From NCBI RefSeq assembly GCF_900114115.1, contig NZ_FORX01000010.1:62001-126000 (forward strand): DNA of 64,000 nt, written 5' to 3'. The first letter of the stretch is position 1; each line of letters begins with the position of its first letter. A program made the position numbers and the translations under genes. The notes beneath the pieces were generated by a model. The model saw only the letters and a list, made by a program, of their open reading frames with translations. It was not told where the DNA came from and did no database searches. Below, one piece after another: positions 8,110 to 16,744 of the stretch. The DNA comes from Desulfomicrobium apsheronum (GTDB taxonomy: Bacteria > Desulfobacterota > Desulfovibrionia > Desulfovibrionales > Desulfomicrobiaceae).

Positions 8110-10227
8110 CTACTCGCCCCTCAGCTGACGTTTGACTTCGCCGCAGCGCAGCATGGAGGCGCCGAAATAGGGGTTGTTGACCCTTGGGTCACCCTGCAGC
8201 CACGTCGCGCCCTGATCGCCGAAGGCCATGGGGCAATAGAGCTCGTAGACCGGCCCCTGCCCTGCGCCGTAGGTTTCAACCATGCGGGACATGGCCACGG
8301 ACAGGGGGTAGAACCCGGCGCGCAGGCCCTCCATATCGGCGGCCTGCTCCATCTCGCCGAGGCCCGAAGCGATGGCCGCCGAATGCCCGGACCATGCTTC
8401 ACTTCCCTCGACGCGGGCGCTCTCGTCGGCCTGTCCGAGGGCCTGCCTGAAAAGGACGAGAGCCGCATGGGCCGTGTTCGCGTCATCGCCGGCCAGGGCC
8501 TCCTGCACCGGAACATAGGCGGCGTAAAGGGCGTCGAGGGCACTGCGCAACCCGGCGGGAGCCTCGATCTTGGCCGTGAGTTCCTCCAGGGGGAACGCGG
8601 CCCGGACACGGGCGAAATGACCGCGCATGTCGTCCAGCACCTGCGAGGCGCGGCGCGGGGTCGGGGACTCGTAGCCCAGCAGGGCGTCGTTCCCCAGGAG
8701 CATGGACAGCTCCTTCCACTCCAGGGCCGCCTCGCCGTCCAGGGCGTCGGCGTCCACGCCGTTCAGGGCCTTGCCGAAATCATGGTACGCGCCGCGTACG
8801 GCGTCCAGGCCGCCCGCGGCCACCGCTTCCTCCACGGCCCCGAGGCGCTGGGCCAGGGCCGCCAGGCGGACGCTGAAGGGCTGCGGCACGTCCGCGAAGC
8901 GCACCCCGCTCGCGGCCGGAGCCTCGGCCGGGTTCATCATGCTCGGCCGGGCCACGATCTGCAGGGCCGCGTCGATGCGGAAATTGCCCTGCACCACCAC
9001 CAGCTCGCCCTCGGCGATGCCGCCGCGGACCACGAAGCCCTGGTCGGTCCGGGGCCCGAGCACCACCTCCCGGCCCTCGTACACGCCGGGCCGATCCGGG
9101 TCGGCCACGTACACCACCGCGCGCTTCCCGGTGATGAGTGGGGCCGAGGCCGGAATGACCAGCTCCCGCGGCCGCTGCGCATCCCCGTCCTGCTGCATCG
9201 CGCTGACGAACATGCCGGGCTTGAGGGCCAGCCCGGGGTTTGGCACTTCCACCCGCACCTCCACGGTGCGCGTGGCCGGATTCACGGACGTGCCCACATA
9301 CACGACCTTGCCCGTGAACTCCTGCCCCGGCAGGGCCTCGACCCTGAAGGCCACGTCCTTGCCGGGGGCCATCCAGACGAGATCCGACTCGTAGGCTTCA
9401 AGCACCACCCAGACCCGCGAGAGGTCCGCCACGGCATAGATGGGCATGCCCGTCTGCACGTACATGCCCTCCACGACCTTTTTCTCGATGACGATGCCCG
9501 ACTGCGGCGCGGTCAGGGTGACGTGGTCCGCCGGGGTCCCGCGCTTCACAATGCTTTCGATCTGCGCCTTGCCCATGCCCAGCAGGCGCAGTTTCTCGCG
9601 GGCGGCGTTCTCCATGCGCAGGGCGGAGTCCGCGACCAGGCGGCTGCCGCCCGACATGCGCTCGCGGGCCCGCACGGCCTGGATGAGTTCGGCCTGGGCC
9701 GCCACCAGTTCGGGACTGTAGACAAGGGCCATGGCCTGCCCGGCGCGGACCACGGCACCGGTCGTGTCCACGTGCAGCCTGTCGATACGGCCGCCGACCC
9801 AGGCCGTGATGACGCCCACACGCGATTCGTCGTAGGCCACCTTGCCGAAGAGATGGGTCTGCACGGAAACCTCGGCCAGGCGCGCCGCTTCCACCCGGAT
9901 GCCCGCCAGCCGGGCAGCGTCCGGGGAAAGGCTCAGCTGGCGGAGGCTCGTCCGCCGGTCCTCGCCGTCCGGTATGGCCAGGGGGATGAGATCCATGAAG
10001 CAGATGGGGCACTGCCCGGGTTCGGGCAGCTTGATCTGGGGATGCATGGAGCAGGTCCACAGGGATGCAGCGGGCGCGCCTTCGGAGGTCTCCTGTCCGG
10101 CGTGATCGTGTCCGTCATGCCCGGACCCGGGAGGAGCCCACAGGAGGTATCCCCCGCCAAGGCCGAGGGCCACAAGAAGACATCCGGCCGTGGCCCACAC
10201 CGCGTATTTCCTGAGTGTCGCGTTCAT
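8110..10227 (-). CDS. CusB-like periplasmic adaptor with metal-binding head and DUF3347-like tail
   Basis: The 705-residue membrane fusion protein links the RND pump to the outer-membrane channel. In order: a membrane anchor (about residues 8-30), a His-rich spacer GHDGHDHAG, a heavy-metal-binding domain with WTCSMHPQI and CPICFMDL (about 57-82), lipoyl and barrel-sandwich parts, a beta-barrel, and a long helical C-terminal region. The last 50 residues (YCPMAFGDQGATWLQ, NPYFGASMLRCG) match the DUF3347 signature. That domain is otherwise found on small periplasmic copper-binding proteins. The fusion therefore packs metal capture and adaptor roles into one chain, as CusF plus CusB do in enterics. 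It lies 18 bp after the YHS-like gene. Confidence 0.88.
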   Translation of the reverse strand: MNATLRKYAVWATAGCLLVALGLGGGYLLWAPPGSGHDGHDHAGQETSEGAPAASLWTCSMHPQIKLPEPGQCPICFMDLIPLAIPDGEDRRTSLRQLSLSPDAARLAGIRVEAARLAEVSVQTHLFGKVAYDESRVGVITAWVGGRIDRLHVDTTGAVVRAGQAMALVYSPELVAAQAELIQAVRARERMSGGSRLVADSALRMENAAREKLRLLGMGKAQIESIVKRGTPADHVTLTAPQSGIVIEKKVVEGMYVQTGMPIYAVADLSRVWVVLEAYESDLVWMAPGKDVAFRVEALPGQEFTGKVVYVGTSVNPATRTVEVRVEVPNPGLALKPGMFVSAMQQDGDAQRPRELVIPASAPLITGKRAVVYVADPDRPGVYEGREVVLGPRTDQGFVVRGGIAEGELVVVQGNFRIDAALQIVARPSMMNPAEAPAASGVRFADVPQPFSVRLAALAQRLGAVEEAVAAGGLDAVRGAYHDFGKALNGVDADALDGEAALEWKELSMLLGNDALLGYESPTPRRASQVLDDMRGHFARVRAAFPLEELTAKIEAPAGLRSALDALYAAYVPVQEALAGDDANTAHAALVLFRQALGQADESARVEGSEAWSGHSAAIASGLGEMEQAADMEGLRAGFYPLSVAMSRMVETYGAGQGPVYELYCPMAFGDQGATWLQGDPRVNNPYFGASMLRCGEVKRQLRGE

Positions 10228-10245
10228 GCATCCCTCGAAAAAGGT

Positions 10246-10527
10246 TTACTGTTTCTTTTCCGCCGGAGCGGCTTCGGCCGGGACCTTTTCCAACTCGACT
10301 CCCTCGGCCTTGAGTTTTTTCATGTATTTCTCGGGATTTTTCTTGAAGGTCTCGGGGCATCCCGCGCAGCAGAAATACACCCTCTCGCCCTTGTAATCCA
10401 CATAGAGTTCCTTGTTGATGGTCCCGCCCATGACGGGGCATTCGGTCTGGGGCGCGGCCCAGGCCGGGGACAGGGACAGGAAGGCGAAGACGGTGGCGGC
10501 CGCGCAGAGCAGAATGAGCTTTTTCAT
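10246..10527 (-). CDS. Small periplasmic YHS/TRASH-like metal-binding protein
   Basis: This 93-residue protein has a signal peptide (MKKLILLCAAATVFAFLSLSPAWA). It then has a YHS/TRASH-like domain with TECPVMGG and VYFCCAGCPETFKKNPEKY, giving Cys ligands in a C...CC..C arrangement. Such domains bind soft metals. In this operon it probably hands copper or silver to the adaptor or acts as a sensor-buffer. The tail is rich in Lys, Glu and Ala. It lies 17 bp after the channel gene. Confidence 0.75.
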   Translation of the reverse strand: MKKLILLCAAATVFAFLSLSPAWAAPQTECPVMGGTINKELYVDYKGERVYFCCAGCPETFKKNPEKYMKKLKAEGVELEKVPAEAAPAEKKQ

Positions 10528-10543
10528 GATGGTTCTCCTTGCC

Positions 10544-11911
10544 TCACTTGGAGGCTTCGGGTTTTGTCAGTGAGACCCGCAGATCGCGGGCCTGTTCTTC
10601 TCCGGCCAGAGCCGGGGTCCTCGAAAATGTGCGGGGGATCTCCTCCCCGGCCAGGACATCGAGATCGGCCAGGCGCACGGCTTGGTCCGTCAGCACCCGG
10701 TGGTACTGCAGTTCAAGCTCGATGAGCGTCTTCTCGGCGGTCAGCAGGTCCAGCATGGAGGCCTTGCCCGCCTGGTAGGCGTCCATGGAGGCATCAAGGT
10801 TCTGCCGCGCCTTGGGCACGATGGTCCCGGATAGAAGCTCAAGACGCCTGGACCCGTCGCGGACGCCAAAAAGCAGCCTGCTGGCCTGGGCCTCAAGGCC
10901 CGCGACCTTGTCCGCCCGCTCCAGGCGCGTCGCCCGGGCGGAATTCCTGGCTTGCCGCACCGCCGCCTCCCGCGCCTCCTGGTCGAAGGGCAGGTTGATT
11001 CCGAAGGTGATGGCCACGGGGTCCTTGCCCTCGTTGACCACCCCCGGCATACGCGGGGCGTCTGTGTAGATGGACTCCAGCCCCACGGTCAGGTCCGGGT
11101 AGAATTCCCTGCGCGCGAGATCCGCGGCCGCATCGGCGGCTTCGGCCTTGGCGTCGAGGGCGGCCAGCGCCAGGTTGTGCGCCGTGATGGCCGAGGTGAT
11201 CCGGACGTCATCCCAGTCCGTGTCCATGAGCGGGACGCTGCCGGGCATGGTCAGGATCTCCCCGGCGGGTCTGCCCAAGAGGGTACGCAGGCGCTCGGAC
11301 AGGGGGAGCCGGTAATCGTTCAGCGAGGCGACGCGTTCCTCGACCTTGGCCCGCTCCACCTGGACGCGGGTGAAATCCGCGTAGGAAGCGCTGGACACGG
11401 TGTATCGGGCTTCCACCAGCGCTTCGAAATATTTCAATATTTCAAGCTCTTCCCGTGCGGAATCAAGCGCTTTGCCCAGATAGGCGTACTCGAAATAGGC
11501 GGCCCCGATCTCGCGGAAAAGGGTCAGCTTGACGCCCTGGGCCTGGGCCAGCAGGGCTGCGGCCTCGCGTTCGGCCACCGTGGCCTTGAGGTCACGCTTG
11601 CCGAACCACGGCAGCATCTGGGCCACGCCGTAGCGCATGCGCTGGGGGCCCGTGCGGGTCTCGATGGGCGTGGTGAAGACGCCAAAGGCCAGGCGCGGAT
11701 CTGGCCAGGCCCGGGCCTGGGGGACCTTGTCCAAGGCTGCGTCGAAGCGGGCAAAGGCGGCCTGCAGGCCCGGATTGGAGCGGGCGCCCTCCTCCAGATA
11801 GCCGTTAAGGACGCTTTGCTCCGGCCACTCGTCCGCGAACGCAGCCTTGCCCGCAAAAACCAGCACCGCGGCAAGGCCCCAAACGGCCAGGCGAGTCAGG
11901 GACATCTTCAT
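10544..11911 (-). CDS. TolC/CusC-like outer-membrane efflux channel
   Basis: The protein has 455 residues when started at the ATG at 11911, which follows CCGGAGGTTCACG; a longer frame reaches 11980 but has no ribosome binding site. A signal peptide (to about AFA-DEW) is followed by two outer-membrane-efflux repeats rich in long helices (for example LEILKYFEALVEARY and LLTAEKTLIELELQYHRVL). It supplies the outer-membrane duct for the CusAB-like pump. It is the first gene of the four-gene operon. No lipobox is visible, unlike E. coli CusC. Confidence 0.88.
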   Translation of the reverse strand: MKMSLTRLAVWGLAAVLVFAGKAAFADEWPEQSVLNGYLEEGARSNPGLQAAFARFDAALDKVPQARAWPDPRLAFGVFTTPIETRTGPQRMRYGVAQMLPWFGKRDLKATVAEREAAALLAQAQGVKLTLFREIGAAYFEYAYLGKALDSAREELEILKYFEALVEARYTVSSASYADFTRVQVERAKVEERVASLNDYRLPLSERLRTLLGRPAGEILTMPGSVPLMDTDWDDVRITSAITAHNLALAALDAKAEAADAAADLARREFYPDLTVGLESIYTDAPRMPGVVNEGKDPVAITFGINLPFDQEAREAAVRQARNSARATRLERADKVAGLEAQASRLLFGVRDGSRRLELLSGTIVPKARQNLDASMDAYQAGKASMLDLLTAEKTLIELELQYHRVLTDQAVRLADLDVLAGEEIPRTFSRTPALAGEEQARDLRVSLTKPEASK

Positions 11912-12329
11912 CGTGAACCTCCGGCAGGATAATCTCGACAAGATATAAGCAACTGCCATGCTTGAACTCATAAGCCCCATAATTTCATGAAAATAGCTCA
12001 GAAAATTTAAACCGGACCATTTTTATACGATTAATACACGCAACAAATTGCACAAGAGCCCTTCACAAAATGGCGGCACCCACAAATCCTGCACACCTGA
12101 AGCGAACTCTGCGCCCGGATAAGGCCGGCATCGACCGTATCCGGTTGGATGTATCGATGAAAAGGCTCCAAAACCATAGATGCACATGATGCTTCTGGCC
12201 AGAAAAAAAACATGAAAGGCGAAGCAGTGCCGAAAAAAAATTATAAAAGTAGGTAGATTTCGGTCCTGCGCAATCCTTCTTTACAGCCGCCCTTGGTGCA
12301 TCTACGGTAACGCGCTGCGGAGGTGCCAG
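11912..12329. other. Divergent intergenic region, efflux operon and AEC carrier
   Basis: An AT-rich control region of about 420 bp. A short inverted repeat ATCT-cgaca-AGAT lies at 11932-11944, close to the efflux operon start, and could be an operator. No metal-regulator gene is adjacent. A 60-codon Cys-rich reading frame at 12031-12213 on the minus strand lacks a ribosome binding site and was not accepted. Confidence 0.4.
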
Positions 12330-13244
12330 GTGAACGTTCTTCAGACCATCCTGCCGATTTTCTTACTTATTCTGACGGGCTTCGTGCTCCGCAAGGCGGA
12401 ATTTCCAAGTGCGGCCTTCTGGCCTCAAGTCGAACGCCTGACCTACTACGTACTTTTCCCGGCCCTGCTCGTGGGCAAGCTGGCCTCTCTGCATATCACA
12501 GACCAGCCGGTGCTGTTCATGTCCGTCACGCTGGCGCTGTCCATAAGCGCGATCGCCGGTCTGCTCCTGATCATGCGACCGTTGGTGCAAAAAGATGGAC
12601 CGGCCTTCACTTCCATCTTTCAGGGTGCCATCCGGCCCAACACGTACATTGGCCTCTCTGCCGCTGGAGGTCTCTTCGGCGACGAGGGACTGACCCTTTC
12701 CGCAGTGGCGCTCATGACCATCATCCCGCTGGTCAACGTGCTTTGCGTGCTGGTCCTGTCCAGGCACGGACGCGACACCAACATTCGTGGTTTACAGGAG
12801 ACGCTGGTGCAGCTCGGCCGCAATCCGCTCATTCTGTCCTGCATCGCCGGTTTCACCCTGCAGTTCTTGAACATCAGCCTGCCCGCACCGGTGCTGGAAG
12901 GCTTGCACCTCCTGGGCAGTGCCTCGCTGCCGCTAGGACTTTTGGCCGTGGGCGCGGGGATGTCGTTCACGGCCGCCCTTGAAGGCTGGAAGGACATCGG
13001 CGTCGGCTCGATCTTCAAGCTTCTACTGCTGCCGCTGCTTGCCTTCGGCATCGGACGGACCCTGGGACTTTCAGGAACGCCCATGGGCGTCTGCCTGGTC
13101 TTCACGGCCGTCCCGGTCTCTGTCTCCTCCTACATCCTGGCCCGGGTCCTCGGCGGCGATTACGACCGCATGGCCGCCATCATCACCATCCAGACCCTCC
13201 TCGCCCTGCTGACACTACCGCTGGTACTGGGCCTGCTGCTGTAA
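12330..13244 (+). CDS. AEC-family (auxin efflux carrier-type) transporter
   Basis: This 304-residue integral membrane protein has about ten hydrophobic segments in two halves. It shows family features such as FPALLVGKLASL in the first half and NPLILSCIAGF and SLPLGLLAVGAGMSF in the second. Bacterial AEC carriers move organic acids or amino acids; the substrate is unknown here. The start is GTG at 12330 behind GCGGAGGTGCCAG; no better ATG exists nearby. It is monocistronic and converges on the amino acid ABC operon. Confidence 0.88.
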   Translation: MNVLQTILPIFLLILTGFVLRKAEFPSAAFWPQVERLTYYVLFPALLVGKLASLHITDQPVLFMSVTLALSISAIAGLLLIMRPLVQKDGPAFTSIFQGAIRPNTYIGLSAAGGLFGDEGLTLSAVALMTIIPLVNVLCVLVLSRHGRDTNIRGLQETLVQLGRNPLILSCIAGFTLQFLNISLPAPVLEGLHLLGSASLPLGLLAVGAGMSFTAALEGWKDIGVGSIFKLLLLPLLAFGIGRTLGLSGTPMGVCLVFTAVPVSVSSYILARVLGGDYDRMAAIITIQTLLALLTLPLVLGLLL

Positions 13245-13650
13245 GCGGCTCACGCGCGGTTCGTGCTGAAAGGCATGGGGTATTTCAAGGGATGAAAGAA
13301 GATGAACAAGACTGACAGGCGGTATCCCGACGCCAGAAATTTTGCGCCGGAAAGGAAGCTGGTGAAGCCGTTTCTGTGCTTCGCGAACGATTCGAGGCAT
13401 GAATAATCAATCTACTGAATTGATTTGATTATCGCCTGAATCTGCGCACTAAAAATTACAATTAGACGAACAAGAACTTGCAATCAGACGCAGCCATCGG
13501 GGGGACGTGCCGCGCTTCGTCTCAATGGCCCAGATACCCGTGCCCCGCTCGACTGACCTACCCGACTCTTTTCAGACCAGGAAATACTTGAGACTGGCGT
13601 TTCCCACAGCCAAGAGGTTTGCGCTCGACATGGCCAGTTTGCCTCCGGGC
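13245..13650. other. Convergent intergenic region
   Basis: About 400 bp between the ends of the AEC gene and the ABC operon. One hairpin is visible at 13405-13425 (AATCAAT, loop CTACTGA, ATTGATT), without a convincing T-tract. AT-rich and without a supported gene. Confidence 0.4.
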
Positions 13651-14388
13651 CTACAGTATCTGGCCGAGGAACTCCCTGGTGCGGGGCATCGTAGGTGCGC
13701 CGAAAAAGGAGTCCGGACAGCTCTGCTCCAGGATCACCCCTTCATCCATGAAGGCCACCGAGTCCGCCACCTCGCGGGCAAAGCCCATTTCGTGCGTGAC
13801 CACCATCATGGTCATGCCGTCGTCGGCCAGCCTGCGCATGACGGACAGCACCTCTCCCACCAGCTCAGGGTCCAGGGCCGAGGTGGGCTCGTCGAAAAGC
13901 ATCACCTCCGGCTCCATGGCCAGGGCTCGCGCGATGGCCACGCGCTGCTTCTGCCCGCCCGAGAGGGTCTGAGGATAGGCGCTCTCCTTGTCGCCAAGAC
14001 CCACCTTGTCCAGATAGTATCGCCCAAGCTCCCGGGCCTTGGCCTTGGACATCCCGCGCACCTGGGTCGGGCCTTCGGTGACGTTGCCGAGCACGGTCAT
14101 GTGCGGAAACAGGTTGAAGTGCTGAAAAACCATACCCACCCGCGATCGCAGAGCGTTGATGAACCGTTCGTCGCCATGGACGAGCTGGCCGCCCACGCGG
14201 ATCTCGCCCTGATCGTACGTCTCCAGATAGTTGACGCATCGAAGCAACGTGCTCTTGCCCGACCCGCTGGCTCCGATGACGCAGACCACATCGGACGGCA
14301 TGATCGCCATGTCGATGCCCCTGAGCACATGCTGTTCGCCGAACCACTTGTTCAGCCCCTGTATTTCAATGACCGACGTCTGTTGCAC
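13651..14388 (-). CDS. Polar amino acid ABC transporter, ATP-binding subunit (GlnQ/HisP type)
   Basis: The 245-residue ATPase has Walker [10 protein letters not shown] (about residues 36-44), Q-loop [16 protein letters not shown], signature [15 protein letters not shown] and Walker [15 protein letters not shown]. The H-loop is [20 protein letters not shown]. The PAAT-family tail includes [14 protein letters not shown]. It powers import with the permease and binding protein encoded upstream. It lies 79 bp after the permease gene, last in the operon. Confidence 0.95.
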   Translation of the reverse strand: MQQTSVIEIQGLNKWFGEQHVLRGIDMAIMPSDVVCVIGASGSGKSTLLRCVNYLETYDQGEIRVGGQLVHGDERFINALRSRVGMVFQHFNLFPHMTVLGNVTEGPTQVRGMSKAKARELGRYYLDKVGLGDKESAYPQTLSGGQKQRVAIARALAMEPEVMLFDEPTSALDPELVGEVLSVMRRLADDGMTMMVVTHEMGFAREVADSVAFMDEGVILEQSCPDSFFGAPTMPRTREFLGQIL

Positions 14389-14467
14389 CGCTTCCTCCCG
14401 TGGTTTGAAAATTCTCCGCTACCGGACTTGCGCCGTGACGCCACGCCCCAGCTCCACACGACCAGGA

Positions 14468-15124
14468 CTACTGCGTCGAGACATCGAGCCTAGCCTCCAG
14501 GGCCCGGAACAGCCAGCTGAACACGGCCGTGTACAGCAGATAGAATATGGCCGCGAGAAACAGCATTTCCATCATCATGAAATTGGATGATGCCAGCTGC
14601 TGCGACTTGAGCAGCAACTCGTTGATAGTGATGGTGCTGGCCAGGGATGAGTCCTTGAGGGCGATGATGAACTGGTTACCCAGCGACGGCACCGCACGCT
14701 TCAAGGCCTGGGGCAGGATGATGCGCACCATGGCCCTGGAATAGGGCATGCCCAGACTGCGCGCCGCCTCCATCTGCCCGCTTGAGATGGAGACGATGGC
14801 CCCCCGGAATATTTCGGCGATGTAGGCGCCGTTGTGGATGCCAAGAGCCAGCACGGCCGAGGTCAGGGCAGTCAGCCCGGCCAGACTGCGCAGGCCGAAA
14901 TAGATGAACAGCAATTGCAGCAGCAGCGGCGTGCCGCGCACCACGTAGATGTAGGCGCGGGCGGGAATGCTCAGCAACCGGCGCTTGGAGATGCGCATGA
15001 AGGCCGTGCCCAGGCCCAGGGCCACGCCCAGCACGATGCCGAGGGCCGAGACCTTGAGCGTCATCCACGCCGCCGGAAGAAAATAGGGAAGATACTTGGG
15101 CAGAGCCGCAAAGTCGAAATACAT
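14468..15124 (-). CDS. Polar amino acid ABC transporter, permease (HisM/GlnP type)
   Basis: A 218-residue inner-membrane protein with about five helices. The family signature VRGTPLLLQLLFIYFGL lies in the first third. The EAA-loop region is SISSGQMEAARSLGM, followed by ILPQALKRAVPSLGNQFI. Only one permease gene is present, so the channel is probably a homodimer. The middle gene of the operon. Confidence 0.95.
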   Translation of the reverse strand: MYFDFAALPKYLPYFLPAAWMTLKVSALGIVLGVALGLGTAFMRISKRRLLSIPARAYIYVVRGTPLLLQLLFIYFGLRSLAGLTALTSAVLALGIHNGAYIAEIFRGAIVSISSGQMEAARSLGMPYSRAMVRIILPQALKRAVPSLGNQFIIALKDSSLASTITINELLLKSQQLASSNFMMMEMLFLAAIFYLLYTAVFSWLFRALEARLDVSTQ

Positions 15125-15201
15125 GCGAGTGTCCGGTTTCTTGAAGGTTGGGACTGTCCAGGGCGTTATGCCCCGGACGCAGTGTCATCGCCGTGCGGCA
15201 T

Positions 15202-15987
15202 CTATTTGGTGGTAATGTCGGTATTGAGCCACTTGACGCTCAAACGCGCCAGGGTGCCGTCCTCGTGCATGCCCCGCAGGATCTGATCGACGGCTTCAAG
15301 CAGGGTCTGGTCATTCTTGTTGAATGCCACCGCAATGTTCTCACTGCGCAGGGGCGCGCCCAAGGGGATGATTTCGAACCTGTCGGAATTCATGGCGTTC
15401 ACGCCCACGACACGGTCGGTGATCACGCCGTCCACCACGCCGTTCGACAGCTCTGTCAGCGTCTGGGTGTCGTCCTTGTAGAGCTTGACCTCGCCCACGC
15501 CAAGCTTGGCCGCGTCGGCGGCAAAGGTGGTGCCCGTGACCACACCCACGATCCGGCCGCGCAGGTCTTCGGGCGAGGCAAAGGATGAATCCTTTCCGAC
15601 CATCATCTGCGCCCCGGAATAATAATAGGGCGTGGAGAAATTGACCACCTTGAGTCGATCCTCGGTCACGGCCATGCTGCCCAGGATGCCGTCATACACG
15701 CCGGAGCGCAGGCCCTCGATGATGCCGCTCCATTCGGTGGTCACCGGCTTGAGGGTTACTCCAAGCCGGCTGGCCACCTCGCGAGCCACATCCACGTCAA
15801 ATCCTACCAGTTCGTTGTTTTCGCTATAGAAGTTGAAAGGAGGGTAGCCGCCGCTCATGGCAAAACTGATCTCGCTGGCCTCCCGGACACGTTCGAGGGA
15901 ATCAACCTCCGTGTCGGAACAGGCAACGAGTCCAAGGAGAAAAAAAGAGACCGCAACAGCGGCCAGCAGACGCGCAACAGTTTTCAT
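15202..15987 (-). CDS. Polar amino acid ABC transporter, substrate-binding lipoprotein
   Basis: A 261-residue SBP_bac_3 protein. It has a lipobox LGLVAC (Cys at about residue 23), so it is a lipoprotein tethered to the cell membrane. Characteristic parts are GGYPPFNFYSENNELVGFDVDVAREVASRLG, the DGILGSMAVTEDR region and the domain-two segment GVVTGTTFAADAAK. The specific amino acid cannot be named. First gene of the operon. Confidence 0.93.
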   Translation of the reverse strand: MKTVARLLAAVAVSFFLLGLVACSDTEVDSLERVREASEISFAMSGGYPPFNFYSENNELVGFDVDVAREVASRLGVTLKPVTTEWSGIIEGLRSGVYDGILGSMAVTEDRLKVVNFSTPYYYSGAQMMVGKDSSFASPEDLRGRIVGVVTGTTFAADAAKLGVGEVKLYKDDTQTLTELSNGVVDGVITDRVVGVNAMNSDRFEIIPLGAPLRSENIAVAFNKNDQTLLEAVDQILRGMHEDGTLARLSVKWLNTDITTK

Positions 15988-16310
15988 GAAAGCCCCCGTG
16001 TTTTGATGAAATGACGATTGTCCGGCAAGGAAATATCAGGCTGAATCCTCCTCGATTCTCATCGCGACATGGTCAAGATCAAAGAATCAATTTGTCTGCC
16101 GGAGATGAAAAGCCACACCGAACCAAATGACAATCAGCTCTGCGCAGCCTGCCAAGCATCGATGCTGTATCTCTGCATTGCCATAGCCGACACAAAACAT
16201 GTTTCAGATTCATACTAAGTAAACACTATTGTGCATTGCCGAACAAGGGGGGAGCGTGGGGATGTTTCGGGTACCTTGGCGTACCCGAAACAAAAATGGA
16301 AAATGGAAAT
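15988..16310. other. Intergenic region upstream of the amino acid ABC operon
   Basis: Holds the operon promoter region. At 16264-16291 lies a perfect hairpin: GTTTCGGGTAC, loop CTTGGC, GTACCCGAAAC. It has no T-tract on the plus side and may be a repeat element or an operator. No gene is seen. Confidence 0.45.
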
Positions 16311-16314
16311 TTAT

Positions 16315-16470
16315 AAGGTCACTGCAAAAGTTTGTCAGCCCCTTGAAGAAGGGGATCCGCGTCTTTTAACCATCTGAAAAGAATGGGTTTCGCGCCATTG
16401 CCCGACATAGCCCGCCTTCGCGGGAATGGCACTCAGGTTCTTTCGCGACTTTTTGCAGTGTGGTCATTTA
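16315..16470. repeat. MITE- or REP-like non-coding element with terminal inverted repeats
   Basis: About 150 bp flanked by imperfect inverted ends: GGTCACTGCAAAAGT on the left, and ACTTTTTGCAGTG with GGTC on the right. Inside are two short hairpins (CCCCTTGAAGAAGGGG and CCCGCCTTCGCGGG). The inner hairpin resembles intergenic repeats that are common in proteobacteria. There is no open reading frame. Confidence 0.5.
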
Positions 16471-16483
16471 TGAATTGTTCATG

Positions 16484-16524
16484 AAAAAAGCGGGAACCCG
16501 AATGATCCGGATTCCCGCTTTTTT
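16484..16524 (-). terminator. Rho-independent terminator (duplicated copy)
   Basis: On the minus strand the stem is GCGGGAATCCG with CGGGTTCCCGC around loop GATCATT, followed by CTTTTTTC. It now ends the AAA ATPase transcript. It pairs slightly better than the copy at 18064-18105. Confidence 0.8.
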
Positions 16525-16551
16525 GTGTCGGCCCCAAAGACGTTCAGGCTT

Positions 16552-16725
16552 TCAGGACAATATGCCCTTGAAATCCTCGTATCCGAAGCTCCGTACCACC
16601 CGCATGGACCCGTCCTCGGGTTCGAAGGTGGCGATGGAGGGCAACTGGATGCCGTTGAAGGTGTTGGTCTTGACCATGGAGTAGTGGGCCATGTCCGTGA
16701 AGACGAGACGGTCGCCCGGTTCCAG
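16552..16725 (-). pseudogene. Truncated nspC fragment (C-terminal 57 codons)
   Basis: The reading frame gives LEPGDRLVFTDMAHYSMVKT onward to EDFKGILS. This equals the end of the intact carboxynorspermidine decarboxylase except for one residue (Ile for Arg near the end). It has no start of its own and is joined to unrelated sequence at 16725. It is the remnant of a duplication that came with, or was caused by, the neighbouring ATPase gene. Confidence 0.9.
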
Positions 16726-16744
16726 ACTGGCCCTCTCGACTCGA

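Larger units (their letters stand above)
16479..16725. repeat. Direct repeat, copy A (duplicated 3' end of nspC with its terminator)
   Basis: This 247-bp stretch matches 18061-18306 with about four differences, one of them a 1-bp length change in a T-run. Identity stops abruptly at TTCCAG on the inner side. The two copies flank the AAA ATPase gene. Confidence 0.95.

Noticed and set aside
8383-10725. A 780-codon open frame on the plus strand
   Set aside because: Shadow of the adaptor and YHS-like genes; composition is low-complexity and there is no ribosome binding site.
12031-12213. A 60-codon Cys-rich frame (CRICGCRHFVKGSCAICC) on the minus strand
   Set aside because: No ribosome binding site and no family match; it lies in an AT-rich divergent promoter region. 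The Cys pattern is curious but not enough.
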